Below are positions 36,712 to 45,659 of a stretch of DNA of 64,000 nt, one piece after another. This DNA comes from Brevundimonas sp. PAMC22021. GTDB taxonomy: Bacteria > Pseudomonadota > Alphaproteobacteria > Caulobacterales > Caulobacteraceae. The notes under the pieces are model-generated. The model saw nothing but the letters and a program-made list of their open reading frames with translations, did no database searches and had not been told where the DNA came from. The stretch covers positions 1,612,001-1,676,000 of the forward strand of contig NZ_CP080376.1 in assembly GCF_019443405.1 (NCBI RefSeq). Reading direction: 5' to 3'. How positions within the stretch are numbered: the stretch's first letter is position 1; each line of letters begins with the position of its first letter. A program made the translations under genes and the position numbers.

Positions 36712-37893
36712 ATGGCTCATGACATTCACGTTCGCGACGTCGCCTTCGGCCTTCGCCCGTTGGCGAGTCTGCAATCGCCCAGGGAGATCGTGCGGCAGTT
36801 CACGCCGAACTGGTTCGCCGCCACCATGGGAACCGGCATCCTCGCCCTGGCGCTGAACCAGCTTCCGGTCCCCATACCCGGCGTAAAAATCGTCGCCGAA
36901 GCCCTGTGGGTTTTCAACATCGGCCTGTTCGCCCTGTTCACCGTTCTCTACGCGGCGCGCTGGATCTTCTTCTTCGACGGCGCGCGACGAATCTTCGGCC
37001 ATTCGGTCGTGTCGATGTTCTTCGGCTGCATCCCGATGGGGCTGGCGACCATCATCAACGGCCTGATGGCCTTCGGCCTGGCGCGCTGGGGCGAAGGCGT
37101 CGTGCCGGTCGCCGAAGCCCTGTGGTGGATCGACGTGGCCCTTGCCGTCGCCTGCGGCATCGGCATCCCCTTCATGATGTTCACCCGCCAGGAGCACGCC
37201 ATCGACCAGATGACGGCCGTCTGGCTGCTGCCGGTCGTGGCGGCCGAGGTCGCGGCCGTCACCGGCGGCCTGATCGCGCCGCACCTCGCGGACCCGAACG
37301 CCGCCCTGTCGGTGCTGGTAGTCAGCTATGGCCTGTGGGCCCTGTCCGTGCCGCTGGCGATGAGCATCCTGGTCATCCTCGTGCTCCGCATGGCGATCCA
37401 CAAACTGCCGCACGCCGGTATGGCGGCCTCCAGCTGGCTGTCGCTGGGCCCGATCGGCACGGGCGCGCTCGGCATGCTGGTGCTCGGCCAGGCCGCGCCC
37501 GCCATCTTCACCGCCGCCGGTCTGGGCCAGTACGGCGACGCCGCGCGCGGGATCGGCCTGATCGGCGGCCTGCTGCTGTGGGCCTACGGCCTGTGGTGGG
37601 CCGCGATGGCCGTGCTGATCACCCTGCGCTACTTGCGTCAGGGCCTGCCGTTCAATCTGGGCTGGTGGGGCTACACCTTCCCACTCGGCGTCTTCTCTGT
37701 CGCGACGCTGAAGCTGGGAACCCTGCTCCCCATCCCGGCCTTCAACCTGTTCGGCATGGCCCTGGTCGCCGCACTGCTGGTGCTGTGGCTGATCGTCGGC
37801 GCCCGTACGGTGCGCGGCGCCTGGCGCGGAGACCTGTTCGTCGCCCCCTGCCTCGCCGAGGCGGCCAAGCGCGACATCCCTTGCGCACGCTGA
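36712..37893 (+). CDS. TDT/SLAC1-family transporter
   Basis: A 393-residue inner-membrane protein with about ten membrane helices, of the tellurite-resistance/dicarboxylate transporter family (TehA, Mae1, SLAC1). The start of the channel domain, NWFAATMGTGILALALNQLP, is characteristic. Members move anions such as malate, sulfite, nitrate or chloride. The malate dehydrogenase gene downstream makes a dicarboxylate substrate an attractive guess but does not prove it. Confidence 0.88.
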   Translation: MAHDIHVRDVAFGLRPLASLQSPREIVRQFTPNWFAATMGTGILALALNQLPVPIPGVKIVAEALWVFNIGLFALFTVLYAARWIFFFDGARRIFGHSVVSMFFGCIPMGLATIINGLMAFGLARWGEGVVPVAEALWWIDVALAVACGIGIPFMMFTRQEHAIDQMTAVWLLPVVAAEVAAVTGGLIAPHLADPNAALSVLVVSYGLWALSVPLAMSILVILVLRMAIHKLPHAGMAASSWLSLGPIGTGALGMLVLGQAAPAIFTAAGLGQYGDAARGIGLIGGLLLWAYGLWWAAMAVLITLRYLRQGLPFNLGWWGYTFPLGVFSVATLKLGTLLPIPAFNLFGMALVAALLVLWLIVGARTVRGAWRGDLFVAPCLAEAAKRDIPCAR

Positions 37894-37926
37894 TCCGCCT
37901 CCACTCCGTCCTTTCTGGAATCACCA

Positions 37927-38550
37927 ATGCCTCATGACCTTTTCACGCCGTCACGCCGCGTCCTCATGGCGGGCGGCGTCGGCGCCTTGATCACCGCCTG
38001 TGCGCCGCGCGCGGCCGAAGCCGACGACATGGTGCTGGGCCAGGCTGACGCGCCCGTGACCCTGATCGAATACGCCTCGACCACCTGCGGCCCCTGCGCC
38101 CGCTTCGCCATCGAGGTGCTGCCCGAACTCCGGCGGCGCTACATCGACGCCGGGCGGGTCCGGCTGATCTATCGCGAATTCATCACCGGCCCCGCCAACC
38201 TCTCCGCCGCCGGCGTTCTGCTGGCGCGGTGCGCAGGCGAAGATCGCTATTTCGAGGTCATCGACGCCCTGATGCACGGCCAGTCCGAATGGGCGAACGG
38301 CGGCGGCCCGCGCGACGCCCTCCTGAGGATCGCGGCGCGGTTCGGCATCAGCGAGGCGCGGCTTCAATCCTGCATCACCGATCCCGAGGCCATCGCGGCC
38401 CTGGAGCGCCGTGTCGCCCGTGCCCGCGACGCCGGGGTGAATGGAACGCCGACGCTCTTCGTCCAGCACCGACGTCTGGACACCGCCCTGACCCTCGAAG
38501 CCGTCTCCGCCTCGATCGACCAAGCCCTTTCTCAAACCCCGCAATCCTGA
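37927..38550 (+). CDS. DsbA-family thioredoxin-fold protein
   Basis: A 207-residue exported disulfide oxidoreductase-like protein. The N-terminus has a Tat-like or lipoprotein-like signal ([19 protein letters not shown]). The thioredoxin fold has active-site motif CGPC in [20 protein letters not shown], and a cis-Pro region [10 protein letters not shown] near residue 170. It is 33 bases after the transporter and 7 bases before malate dehydrogenase, so in the same operon. Confidence 0.9.
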   Translation: MPHDLFTPSRRVLMAGGVGALITACAPRAAEADDMVLGQADAPVTLIEYASTTCGPCARFAIEVLPELRRRYIDAGRVRLIYREFITGPANLSAAGVLLARCAGEDRYFEVIDALMHGQSEWANGGGPRDALLRIAARFGISEARLQSCITDPEAIAALERRVARARDAGVNGTPTLFVQHRRLDTALTLEAVSASIDQALSQTPQS

Positions 38551-38557
38551 GGTTCCG

Positions 38558-39547
38558 ATGCCCAACGCCCCCGTCAAGGTCGCCGTCTCCGGCGCCGCCG
38601 GCCAGATCGCCTACGCCCTGCTGTTCCGCCTGGCCCAGGGCGATGTGTTCGGGCCCGACACCCCGATCGATCTTCGCCTCCTCGACCTGCCTCAGGCTCA
38701 GGCGGCGCTCCAGGGCGTGGTCATGGAGCTGGACGATTGCGCCTTTCCGCTACTAACCTCCATCCAGACCACCGACGACCCCATTATCGCCTTCGACGAC
38801 ATCGACGCCGCCTTTCTGGTCGGGTCGCGCCCCCGCGCCAAGGGCATGGAGCGCCGCGACCTGCTGGCGGCCAACGCCGCCATCTTCAAGACCCAGGGCG
38901 CGGCCCTGAACGCGGTCGCCAAACGCTCCGTCAAGGTTCTGGTGGTTGGCAATCCGGCGAACACCAATGCCTGGGTGGCGATCCAGTCCGCGCCGGATCT
39001 GCCGCCCGGCGCCATCACCTCGATGATCCGCCTCGACCACAACCGCGCCGCCGCCCAGTTCGCGCGCCGCGCGGGCGTCCCCGTCGATGCCGTGGAGAAG
39101 CTCGCGGTCTGGGGCAATCACTCCCCGACCATGTTCGCCGACTGGAGCCATGCGACCGTGGAGGGCCAGTCTCTGGCCGGGCTCATCAACGACGAGACCT
39201 GGTATCGCGACACCCTCATCCCTGAGGTGGCCCGTCGCGGCACGGCCGTGCTGGAAGCCCGCGGCGCCTCCTCGGCGGCCTCGGCCGCCAACGCCGCCAT
39301 CAACCATATGCGCGACTGGGTGCAGGGCTCGAACGGCCGTTGGGTTTCGATGGGCGTCGCCTCGATCGGCCAGTACGACATTCCCGAAGGGCTGGTCTGC
39401 GGTGTGCCGACGACCTGCCGCGACGGCGTCTATGCGCCCGTCACGGGTCTGGAGCTCGACGCCTTCACGCGCGCCGGTCTGGCCGCTTCGGTGCAGGAGT
39501 TGATCGAGGAGCGCGACGCCGCGCTCGCGGTCCTGGCGGACGCCTGA
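38558..39547 (+). CDS. NAD-dependent malate dehydrogenase
   Basis: A 329-residue cytosolic-type malate dehydrogenase interconverting malate and oxaloacetate. It shows the nucleotide loop [19 protein letters not shown], substrate-binding arginine in [32 protein letters not shown] and the catalytic His in [12 protein letters not shown]. The alphaproteobacterial TCA-cycle enzyme is usually the lactate-dehydrogenase-like type, so this may be a second, acquired enzyme. It follows the transporter and DsbA-like genes closely. Confidence 0.95.
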   Translation: MPNAPVKVAVSGAAGQIAYALLFRLAQGDVFGPDTPIDLRLLDLPQAQAALQGVVMELDDCAFPLLTSIQTTDDPIIAFDDIDAAFLVGSRPRAKGMERRDLLAANAAIFKTQGAALNAVAKRSVKVLVVGNPANTNAWVAIQSAPDLPPGAITSMIRLDHNRAAAQFARRAGVPVDAVEKLAVWGNHSPTMFADWSHATVEGQSLAGLINDETWYRDTLIPEVARRGTAVLEARGASSAASAANAAINHMRDWVQGSNGRWVSMGVASIGQYDIPEGLVCGVPTTCRDGVYAPVTGLELDAFTRAGLAASVQELIEERDAALAVLADA

Positions 39548-39579
39548 TCATCCGACGCCGTCGAACATGCTCATGTAGT

Positions 39580-39618
39580 CGCCGTCGCCAAGGCAGGCGA
39601 CGGCGTCCCTGTTTTCCA
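39580..39618 (+). terminator. Rho-independent terminator after malate dehydrogenase
   Basis: Arms CGCCGTCGCC and GGCGACGGCG (10 bp, perfect) around a 6-base loop, followed by TCCCTGTTTTCC. It lies between the malate dehydrogenase stop and the OsmC start, so the OsmC gene probably has its own promoter or is reached by read-through. Confidence 0.65.
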
Positions 39619-39638
39619 AACTTCGCCGAAGGATTCCC

Positions 39639-40064
39639 ATGACCGACGCAGCTTCCCGGCCCTCGATCGCGACCGACGCCGGTCTCGGCGGCCTACAACT
39701 GACGATCACCGCGGGCCCCGCCCGCTTCGTGGTCGACGAACCCGTCGCCCTGGGCGGGCTGGATCTCGGTCCGACCCCTCACGAGCTGGTGCAGGCGGCG
39801 CTCGCCTCCTGTACGGCCCAGACCCTGCGCCTGTACGCCAACCGGAAAGGCTGGACCTTGGGCGCCATGTCCGTCGAGGTCTTGTTGACCCGGGACTTGG
39901 GGGCGACACCGTCGGATCAGTTCACCCGAACAATCACTCTGCCGACTGGGCTACCGGAGGAACAGAGGATCCGGTTGCTGGAGATCGCCGACAAGTGCCC
40001 AATTCATCGGATGCTCGTAGGTACAGTTTCGATCGAAACGATCTGGTGCAAGGCGACCATCTAG
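39639..40064 (+). CDS. OsmC-family peroxiredoxin-like protein
   Basis: A 141-residue OsmC/Ohr-type protein. The first conserved Cys lies in ALASCTAQTLRLYANRKGW and the second in IADKCPIHRML, the usual two-cysteine pattern of thiol peroxidases acting on organic hydroperoxides. A GAAGGA site precedes the ATG. It lies just inside repeat copy B. Confidence 0.92.
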   Translation: MTDAASRPSIATDAGLGGLQLTITAGPARFVVDEPVALGGLDLGPTPHELVQAALASCTAQTLRLYANRKGWTLGAMSVEVLLTRDLGATPSDQFTRTITLPTGLPEEQRIRLLEIADKCPIHRMLVGTVSIETIWCKATI

Positions 40065-40602
40065 CTGCGAGGCGAAGGCCATCGCCACGTCCCGCCCATC
40101 CCCCTCTTTCTCAGTGTTGGTCGGGACACGAAAAGTGTGGTCCCACTAGACACAAACTTCCATTCCGCCGGAAGCGGACCTTCGGAAGGTCAGCAATGAG
40201 TCAGAAGCGGACCCCAAATACCCACGAGAGATCGAGCATCTCCGGCACCCTTCACCACCGTAGATCTACGGGTTCGCGCTATCCCAACCCGACCGCTAAT
40301 GTCGCCCTAGCGTCAACCAAATCGCCAGAGGCCGCACCCGCATGCCCGCCGCCCCTCACTCCCACTCGATTGCTCTAAGCTGGGTAAAATCATGAATCAG
40401 TTGGTTTTTTCGCGGCCCACCTACTTTAACACCGGCTCGCCGCCCGACCGTTCGGCTTGGTTCTGAAAACATTAGATAAATAGACCGATGTAAAAACCGC
40501 GTGATCGCGCAATCTTTCGAGACGTATTGACAATCTCAAACTCGAATTAACAATCGATTCTTGCGCGTTCACTTGCCTCCGCTAGACTAGCATGAACAGA
40601 AC
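40065..40602. other. Long intergenic region with repeat copy B
   Basis: About 540 bases with no supportable gene between the OsmC gene and the end of the minus-strand glutaredoxin-MauE gene. It contains the second copy of the diverged repeat (40360-40534). The rest is of lower GC than its neighbours and shows only short frames. Confidence 0.5.
40360..40534 (+). repeat. Diverged direct repeat, copy B
   Basis: Partner of copy A at 31238-31412, in the same orientation. It shares TCCCACTCGATT at its left end and the block from TGAAAACA to TATTGACAAT at its right end, with identical internal spacing. On the minus strand a 58-codon frame ends in Ile-Glu-Trp-Glu-stop, as in copy A; about 25 of 58 residues agree. 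Confidence 0.75.
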
Positions 40603-41367
40603 CTACATCGCCATCGCTGACGCCGGCAGAGCGTAGTGCATAACCAGCATCCAGATCGCCATGGCGATCATCATCAGGTTCTCGGTCAGGGATAGGAAGC
40701 CAAGCGGCACATTGCTGTCTCCACCGACGCAGGCGCATTTCAGTTCGCGCTTGTCGATGTAGACAGCCTTGAAGACCGAGGCCGCGCCAATGCCGCCGAT
40801 GAACAGGGCCACCGGGACCGACAACCAGGTCAGGACGCCCGCGACCATCAACGCGCCTGCCCCGAACTCGGCGAACGGATAGACCTTGCCGTATGGCACC
40901 CACCGCTTGGCCAGCAGGTCGTAGTTCAGGAACATGGATGAGAAGCTCTCGATGTTCTGGAGCTTCAGCATGGCGAGGGCCATCATAGACAGGGCGATAA
41001 ACCACTCCCCTGCCCGCACGGTGAACGGCGTGCCAAAAATCGTCAGGCTGAGCATCGTCGCCATCACGGCGGTGGTCAGGAAGACGACGAGGACCGGCGT
41101 GTAGGTGGTCGCCTTGGGATCGCGGACCTTGAGACCGAGATAGCGGCGCAGATCGTCGTGGCCGCCGACGCGCTGGCCGTCGATGAAGACCTGAGGCGTC
41201 GTCTTGACGCCGTGCTCGGCCTTGAAGGCGTCGGTCTGCTCGCGGGTCGTGAGCCAGTGGTCCTCGACCTTGTAGCCCCGGCTCTTGAGAAGATGCCGGG
41301 CCTTGAGCCCCCACGGACAGGTGTGGTCGGGCATCACCATCCGATAGATGACAGCGGTCTTGGTCAT
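40603..41367 (-). CDS. Glutaredoxin-MauE/DoxX membrane fusion protein
   Basis: A 254-residue protein joining a glutaredoxin domain (residues 1-80; active site HTCPWG with a single Cys, and cis-Pro TTPQVFIDG) to a four-helix MauE/DoxX-type membrane domain. That domain carries the conserved KCACVGGDSNVPLG loop near its C-terminus. The glutaredoxin part faces the cytoplasm. It is transcribed from a MerR-type promoter divergent from the MerR gene, so it is probably induced by a metal or thiol stress. The start at 41367 leaves the promoter intact; a longer frame to 41433 would run through it. Confidence 0.9.
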   Translation of the reverse strand: MTKTAVIYRMVMPDHTCPWGLKARHLLKSRGYKVEDHWLTTREQTDAFKAEHGVKTTPQVFIDGQRVGGHDDLRRYLGLKVRDPKATTYTPVLVVFLTTAVMATMLSLTIFGTPFTVRAGEWFIALSMMALAMLKLQNIESFSSMFLNYDLLAKRWVPYGKVYPFAEFGAGALMVAGVLTWLSVPVALFIGGIGAASVFKAVYIDKRELKCACVGGDSNVPLGFLSLTENLMMIAMAIWMLVMHYALPASAMAM

Positions 41368-41402
41368 TGCAGGCTCCTTGATCTTCAAATCTGAGCTGCA
41401 GG

Positions 41403-41433
41403 TCTTAAGTTCCGTACCGTGATACGGAGTCAA
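41403..41433 (-). promoter_or_regulatory. MerR-type promoter/operator
   Basis: On the minus strand: -35 TTGACT (41428-41433), a 19-base spacer with the perfect dyad TCCGTA-6-TACGGA (41411-41428), and -10 TTAAGA (41403-41408). The overlong 19-base spacer with a central dyad is the hallmark of MerR activation by DNA distortion. The arms CCGTA/TACGG match those of mercury-resistance operators. It drives the glutaredoxin-MauE gene and overlaps the merR start region. Confidence 0.85.
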
Positions 41434-41435
41434 GC

Positions 41436-41849
41436 ATGAACGTTCGGACTATCGCAGGGTTGGCGAGAGACGGCGGCGTCGGGGTGGAGACTGTTCGCTT
41501 TTATCAGCGTCGCGGATTGCTTCCGACGCCCGATAGGTGGTCTCGCGATGGCGCCGGCGCGGGGGTTCGACGTTATGGCGAGGAGGACGTGCGCCGGCTG
41601 AGGTTCATCCGCTCCGCACAGACGGCGGGCTTTACCCTGGAGCAGATCAAAGAGCTGTTGTCGCTCGACGCTGGCGAAGACCGCACGCGCGCCCGTGTGC
41701 TGGCGGCGGAGAGGCTGGAAGCGCTCGATCGAACCATCTCCGATCTTGAGACGGCGAGAGCGGCGTTGCGCCGACTGGCGAGCGCCTGCGCGGCGAACGA
41801 CAGCGGACCGTGTCCGATCATTTCAGCCTTTCAGGGTGAAAAGGTTTGA
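41436..41849 (+). CDS. MerR-family metal-responsive regulator
   Basis: A 137-residue MerR protein: winged helix (GLARDGGVGVETVRFYQRRG), then the long dimerisation helix and a metal loop with only two cysteines, Cys118 and Cys126, in SACAANDSGPCPIISAFQGE. This tail closely resembles Hg(II)-sensing MerR, but the third ligand of Tn501 MerR (Cys82) is replaced by Arg83 in alignment. The sensed metal is therefore uncertain. It is divergent from the glutaredoxin-MauE gene. Confidence 0.93.
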   Translation: MNVRTIAGLARDGGVGVETVRFYQRRGLLPTPDRWSRDGAGAGVRRYGEEDVRRLRFIRSAQTAGFTLEQIKELLSLDAGEDRTRARVLAAERLEALDRTISDLETARAALRRLASACAANDSGPCPIISAFQGEKV

Positions 41850-41998
41850 AATCGTGCCCTGTCTTGGCGAACGGGTGGGATGGCCGGCATCCGTCCCGCC
41901 TGGAAAAACGCAATCCGACTGCGTAGCCGCGCAAGCGTGAGGACCGGAACGTCCCATAGCCAGAACTGTTCGTTGATCATCACTTTCGGAGAACGAAG

Positions 41999-42442
41999 AT
42001 GTCGATCAAGCTGAACGCCGGTCTGGCGACCGCCGCCCTGTCCGTGCTCCTGACCGCGTGCAGTCCTGCGGGTCAGGCCGATAGAACCGAGACGGCCGAT
42101 GCGGGCTCGGCGACTGAACAAAGCGCTCCGGCGGCCCAGCCGATGGCGGGGCCTGAGACGCCCTATTCCGCGTCCGAACAGCAGATGCATCAGGCCATGA
42201 TGCAGGCGCACGGCGCAGACCCGCAGGAGACCTATGCCCTGAAGATGATCGAGCACCACCGGGGCGCCATCGCTATGTCGGAGGTCCTGATGCGGGAAAA
42301 CCCCGATGCCGCGCTCCGCCAGATGGCCGAAAAGACGATTACCATGCAGCGCCAGGAGATCACGGAGCTGGAGCAGTGGGTCGCGCAACATCGATCCAGC
42401 GCAACAGCCCCCGCTGCGGGTTCGGTGCAGCCCGGAGCCTGA
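41999..42442 (+). CDS. DUF305 lipoprotein
   Basis: A 147-residue lipoprotein: signal ending in lipobox LLTAC (Cys about residue 21), a Ser/Ala/Thr-rich linker, then the DUF305 core with MIEHHRGAIAMSEVLM and three-helix repeats. Met and His residues suggest metal binding. It lies at the start of a run of copper-related genes. Confidence 0.9.
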   Translation: MSIKLNAGLATAALSVLLTACSPAGQADRTETADAGSATEQSAPAAQPMAGPETPYSASEQQMHQAMMQAHGADPQETYALKMIEHHRGAIAMSEVLMRENPDAALRQMAEKTITMQRQEITELEQWVAQHRSSATAPAAGSVQPGA

Positions 42443-42538
42443 TGCGGGACGATTACGCGCGGGAAATGGTCTGCCCGCGCGTATGTGCTTTTGGACGGCG
42501 TCGATCGTCGGCGTCGGTTCGCCGGCGGGAGGTCCCTC

Positions 42539-42985
42539 ATGCACGACAAGAGCTATCGCAACCTGGCGATTGAACTCATCGTCCACTTCATCATCATGTA
42601 TTTGGTGATGTTTACGATGATCGCGACGCTCGATCACTTCGACTTCAATCTCAACAACGTCTACATGACGCTGATGATGGTCGCACCAATGGCCGTCCTT
42701 ATGCTGGTTCTGATGCGCGAGATGTATCCGAACAATCGTCTCAACCTCGCCATCGGGCTGACCGCGATGATCATCTTCGCGGGCAGCTTCTACGCCATGC
42801 GCACCCAGGCGGCGATCGGCGACAAGGAACTCATTCGCGGAATGATCCCCCATCACTCCGGCGCGATCCTGATGTGCGGCAAGGCCAAGTTGAGCGACCC
42901 GGAATTGGTCGCGCTTTGCGGAGAGATCGTCGAGGCTCAGAAGCGTGAAATCCGCCAGATGCAGGCCATTCAGGAGCGGCTCTGA
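42539..42985 (+). CDS. DUF305 membrane protein
   Basis: A 148-residue protein with two or three membrane helices (NLAIELIVHFIIMYLVMFTM, YMTLMMVAPMAVLMLVLM and NLAIGLTAMIIFAGSFYAM). They are followed by a C-terminal DUF305 part with IPHHSGAILMCGKAKL, including a Cys beside the His-His pair. A GGGAGG site precedes the ATG at 42539. It is the third DUF305 protein in the window and the only one with several membrane segments. Confidence 0.88.
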   Translation: MHDKSYRNLAIELIVHFIIMYLVMFTMIATLDHFDFNLNNVYMTLMMVAPMAVLMLVLMREMYPNNRLNLAIGLTAMIIFAGSFYAMRTQAAIGDKELIRGMIPHHSGAILMCGKAKLSDPELVALCGEIVEAQKREIRQMQAIQERL

Positions 42986-43192
42986 CCGCGTTCAGACGAG
43001 ACTTTCCGCAGGTCGCCGAGCGGCTATTGCTCTTCGAGGCGACGTCAGGCGGATTGGCCCGCCCCCGCGAGGTTTGTCGACGGCTCCACGGAATTAGGCC
43101 GTCCAGCGTCGGTCGCCGTTGGCGAGGGGAATGTCGACGCGACGCGTAGACTAGTCGAAGGCCGGACCGGCCAAATCGTCAGGAGACACAGT

Positions 43193-43555
43193 ATGCGTGC
43201 ATTCAACCCCGTTCCCTATGTCGCCTTGGCGGCTGCGGTCGTCCTCGCCGCTGGACCAGCTGCGGCTCACGCCCGTCTCGTGAGCGCCACGCCCGCGCCG
43301 AACGCCACGGTGGGTGCGACCCGCACGTTGACTTTGACCTTCAGCGAGCGGTCTGTGCCGGCGTTCTCTGGTTTCGACGTCGTCAACTCGGCCGGCGAAA
43401 AGCTCGCGGTACGCACCTCGATCGCTGAAGACGGCAAGACCCTCACGGGGACACTGGCGCGACCGCTGACTGCTGGCGCCTATCGCATCGACTGGCGCAT
43501 CGCCTCGAGCGACGGTCACCGCATGACAGGCTCGTACACCTTCACCGTGCGCTGA
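43193..43555 (+). CDS. copC: Copper-binding periplasmic protein CopC
   Basis: A 120-residue CopC/PcoC-family protein. After signal cleavage at about AAAHA the mature N-terminus would begin with His, the known copper-binding N-terminus of CopC. The C-terminal SSDGHRMTGSYTF supplies further ligands. It lies 4 bases upstream of copD, forming a copCD pair for periplasmic copper handling and transport. Confidence 0.93.
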   Translation: MRAFNPVPYVALAAAVVLAAGPAAAHARLVSATPAPNATVGATRTLTLTFSERSVPAFSGFDVVNSAGEKLAVRTSIAEDGKTLTGTLARPLTAGAYRIDWRIASSDGHRMTGSYTFTVR

Positions 43556-43559
43556 CGCC

Positions 43560-44474
43560 GTGCTCGAGCTCGCGGTCGTCGCGCTACGGTGGCTCCAGTA
43601 CGCCGGGGCCGTCGTCCTTCTCGGGACGCCGCTATTCCTGCTGTACACCTTCAGGCGCGGCGATGGCGTGGATCTCACCTGGTCGCGCGCGATCCTGATA
43701 GGGTCAGGTTTGGTGGTCTTCGCCAGCGCGCTCCTGGCTCTCCTCGCCCAGACGGCGGTCATGGCCGGCTCGCTGGCGGAAGCCATCAAGCCTGCGTCTC
43801 TGTCCTTCATGATCACCGGCACGGCCTTGGGTAAGGCCATGGTCGCCCGGGCCGCCCTCGCCCTCGCAGCCGTCGTCGCGGTCCTCGCCATAAAGCCGGG
43901 CAAGACGGCTTGGAGCGTCTCGCTAGGCCTTGGGCTCTTCGTGGTCGCGAGCTTCGCCTGGACAGGACACGGCGCGGCGACAGAAGGCTCCGGGGGCCTG
44001 GTCCACCTCGCCTCTGACATCGTCCATTCCGTCGGGGCAGCCCTCTGGCTTGGCGCGCTGGTGGCGCTGACGATCCTGCTGCGACGCCGCGCCGGGGTCG
44101 ACGATGGGGTCCTCCACCGCGCCTTGCATGGGTTCTCGGGCCTTGGCACTCTCGCCGTAGCCCTGCTCGTGGCCACCGGTCTTGCGAACAGCTGGTTCCT
44201 CGTCGGACCGGAGCGTTTCGTGAACCTTGGCGACAGCCTTTACGGACAGCTGCTGATCGCCAAGCTGGCGCTCTTCGTGCTGATGCTGAGTCTGGCGGCG
44301 GACAACCGTTTCCGCCTCACACCCTCCCTGCGCCGGGAGCTGGAGCACACGGGACAGTCGATCTCGGCGGTTCGACGGCTGCGGCGCAGCATCGTCACGG
44401 AGACGACCCTCGGGCTCGTCGTCCTTGCCGTCGTTGCGCTTATGGGCACCCTCCCCCCGCCGGTCGCGACGTGA
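43560..44474 (+). CDS. copD: Copper resistance/import membrane protein CopD
   Basis: A 304-residue polytopic membrane protein of the CopD/PcoD family with about eight helices, including WLGALVALTILLRR, and His and Met residues in helices. It starts with GTG 4 bases after the copC stop, so the two are co-translated. The family is thought to pass copper across the inner membrane together with CopC. Confidence 0.9.
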   Translation: MLELAVVALRWLQYAGAVVLLGTPLFLLYTFRRGDGVDLTWSRAILIGSGLVVFASALLALLAQTAVMAGSLAEAIKPASLSFMITGTALGKAMVARAALALAAVVAVLAIKPGKTAWSVSLGLGLFVVASFAWTGHGAATEGSGGLVHLASDIVHSVGAALWLGALVALTILLRRRAGVDDGVLHRALHGFSGLGTLAVALLVATGLANSWFLVGPERFVNLGDSLYGQLLIAKLALFVLMLSLAADNRFRLTPSLRRELEHTGQSISAVRRLRRSIVTETTLGLVVLAVVALMGTLPPPVAT

Positions 44475-44650
44475 TCCGGGCGAGCAAATGGCCCGCGGAG
44501 CCGAGCGCCGCTGCGGTCGCGGCTCCGTTCTTCGAGGCCGGAAGGTTGTCACGTCCGTCCCTCGGGGCGTCCGGGATTCCCGGCAAGCGGACAAATACGG
44601 TCTGAACGCCACGCGCTTGCGCACGGAGCCGTTCAGACCCGAGACGCGAA

Positions 44651-45142
44651 CTACCGCGGAGCGCGCGACGACCAGTGAATGTGATGGATGCGCCAGCCGT
44701 CGGCATGGCGCTTCAGCACCATGGTTTCCGTTGTCAGACGGTCCACGGCGCGCCCGTTAAACTGACCGGTGGTGCGGCCTTCGCTGGTGATCCACGCCAC
44801 ATCACCGTCCGCCCAGCCCGATCTGCGGCTCACGGTAGCGTCCGAGGCGGCCGCGAAGGCGGCGTCCGACGCAAGATGGTGGGAGGCGTATTCCTCGCGC
44901 GAGCGCTCCGCTCCGCCCTCTTCAAAGATCATGACGTCGGGGGCCAGAAGCGACAGGGCGGCAGAGGTGTCGCCGGCCTTGAGCGCGGCATGGAAGGCAT
45001 CGACGGTCGCGGCCGCGTCCGTCGCTTCCGCGCTGATCGACCCGGCGGTCTGGGCGTGGCCGTGGGAATGGTCCTGCGCGACGGCTGGCGTCACCGTCGA
45101 GACGGCGAGAGAGAGGGCGAGAACGAGAGGTTTGGGGGACAT
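44651..45142 (-). CDS. Secreted SnoaL/NTF2-like protein
   Basis: A 163-residue protein with a signal peptide ending at about PAVAQD, a His-rich stub (DHSHGHAQT) and an NTF2-like fold (DAFHAALKAGDTSAALSLLA; IHHIHWSSRAPR at the C-terminus). NTF2 folds bind small ligands or act as enzymes. The His-rich N-terminus and its place among copper genes suggest metal handling. The start at 45142 was chosen for its GGAG site and signal peptide; the longer frame lacks these. Confidence 0.8.
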   Translation of the reverse strand: MSPKPLVLALSLAVSTVTPAVAQDHSHGHAQTAGSISAEATDAAATVDAFHAALKAGDTSAALSLLAPDVMIFEEGGAERSREEYASHHLASDAAFAAASDATVSRRSGWADGDVAWITSEGRTTGQFNGRAVDRLTTETMVLKRHADGWRIHHIHWSSRAPR

Positions 45143-45182
45143 GATGGGCTCCGGTTTATAAATCAGGTGAGACAGGGTCAGG

Positions 45183-45659
45183 TCAGGTCGGCGGATTGTG
45201 ACGGGCGAACACCCGGGTCGCGCCGGAGCGAAGCACCAGCAGCGTGTCGTAGGGATCCTTGTCTCCCTGCGGTGTGTCCATGCCGGGCGAACCGAGAGGC
45301 ATGGCCGGCACCGCGAGGCCGAGCGCCGTCGGCCGCTCGGCAAGCAGCCTTATCAAGTCCCCCGCCGGGACATGGCCCTCTACGAAATAGCCATCGATCA
45401 ATCCGGTGTGGCAGGAGCCCAGGTTGTCCGGAAGTCCCCGACTGCTGCGGACGGACTGCAGGCTCGGCAGAACGGTGATGGTGGTGGTGAAGCCGGCCTG
45501 CCGCATGTGCGTGATCCAGGCGTCGCAGCACGCACAGGTCGGCGTCTTGAAGACCGTGAGGTTTCTCGTCGACCGGCTCTGGGCGCAGGCCGTTCCGGTC
45601 AGGGCGACGCTGACGGCGGCGCCGAGAAAAAGCCTTCGGTGGAGCTGGGAGGTGGTCAA
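45183..45659 (-). CDS. DUF411 metal-binding protein
   Basis: A 158-residue periplasmic protein of the DUF411 family, commonly encoded with copper-resistance genes. The signal (LHRRLFLGAAVSVALTG) is followed by the family motif VFKTPTCACCDAWITHM with a CxCC-type metal site, and by GHVPAGDLIRLL. It starts with TTG: a strong AAGGAGAG site lies just upstream and the TTG overlaps the acyltransferase stop by 4 bases (TTGA). Confidence 0.9.
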   Translation of the reverse strand: MTTSQLHRRLFLGAAVSVALTGTACAQSRSTRNLTVFKTPTCACCDAWITHMRQAGFTTTITVLPSLQSVRSSRGLPDNLGSCHTGLIDGYFVEGHVPAGDLIRLLAERPTALGLAVPAMPLGSPGMDTPQGDKDPYDTLLVLRSGATRVFARHNPPT

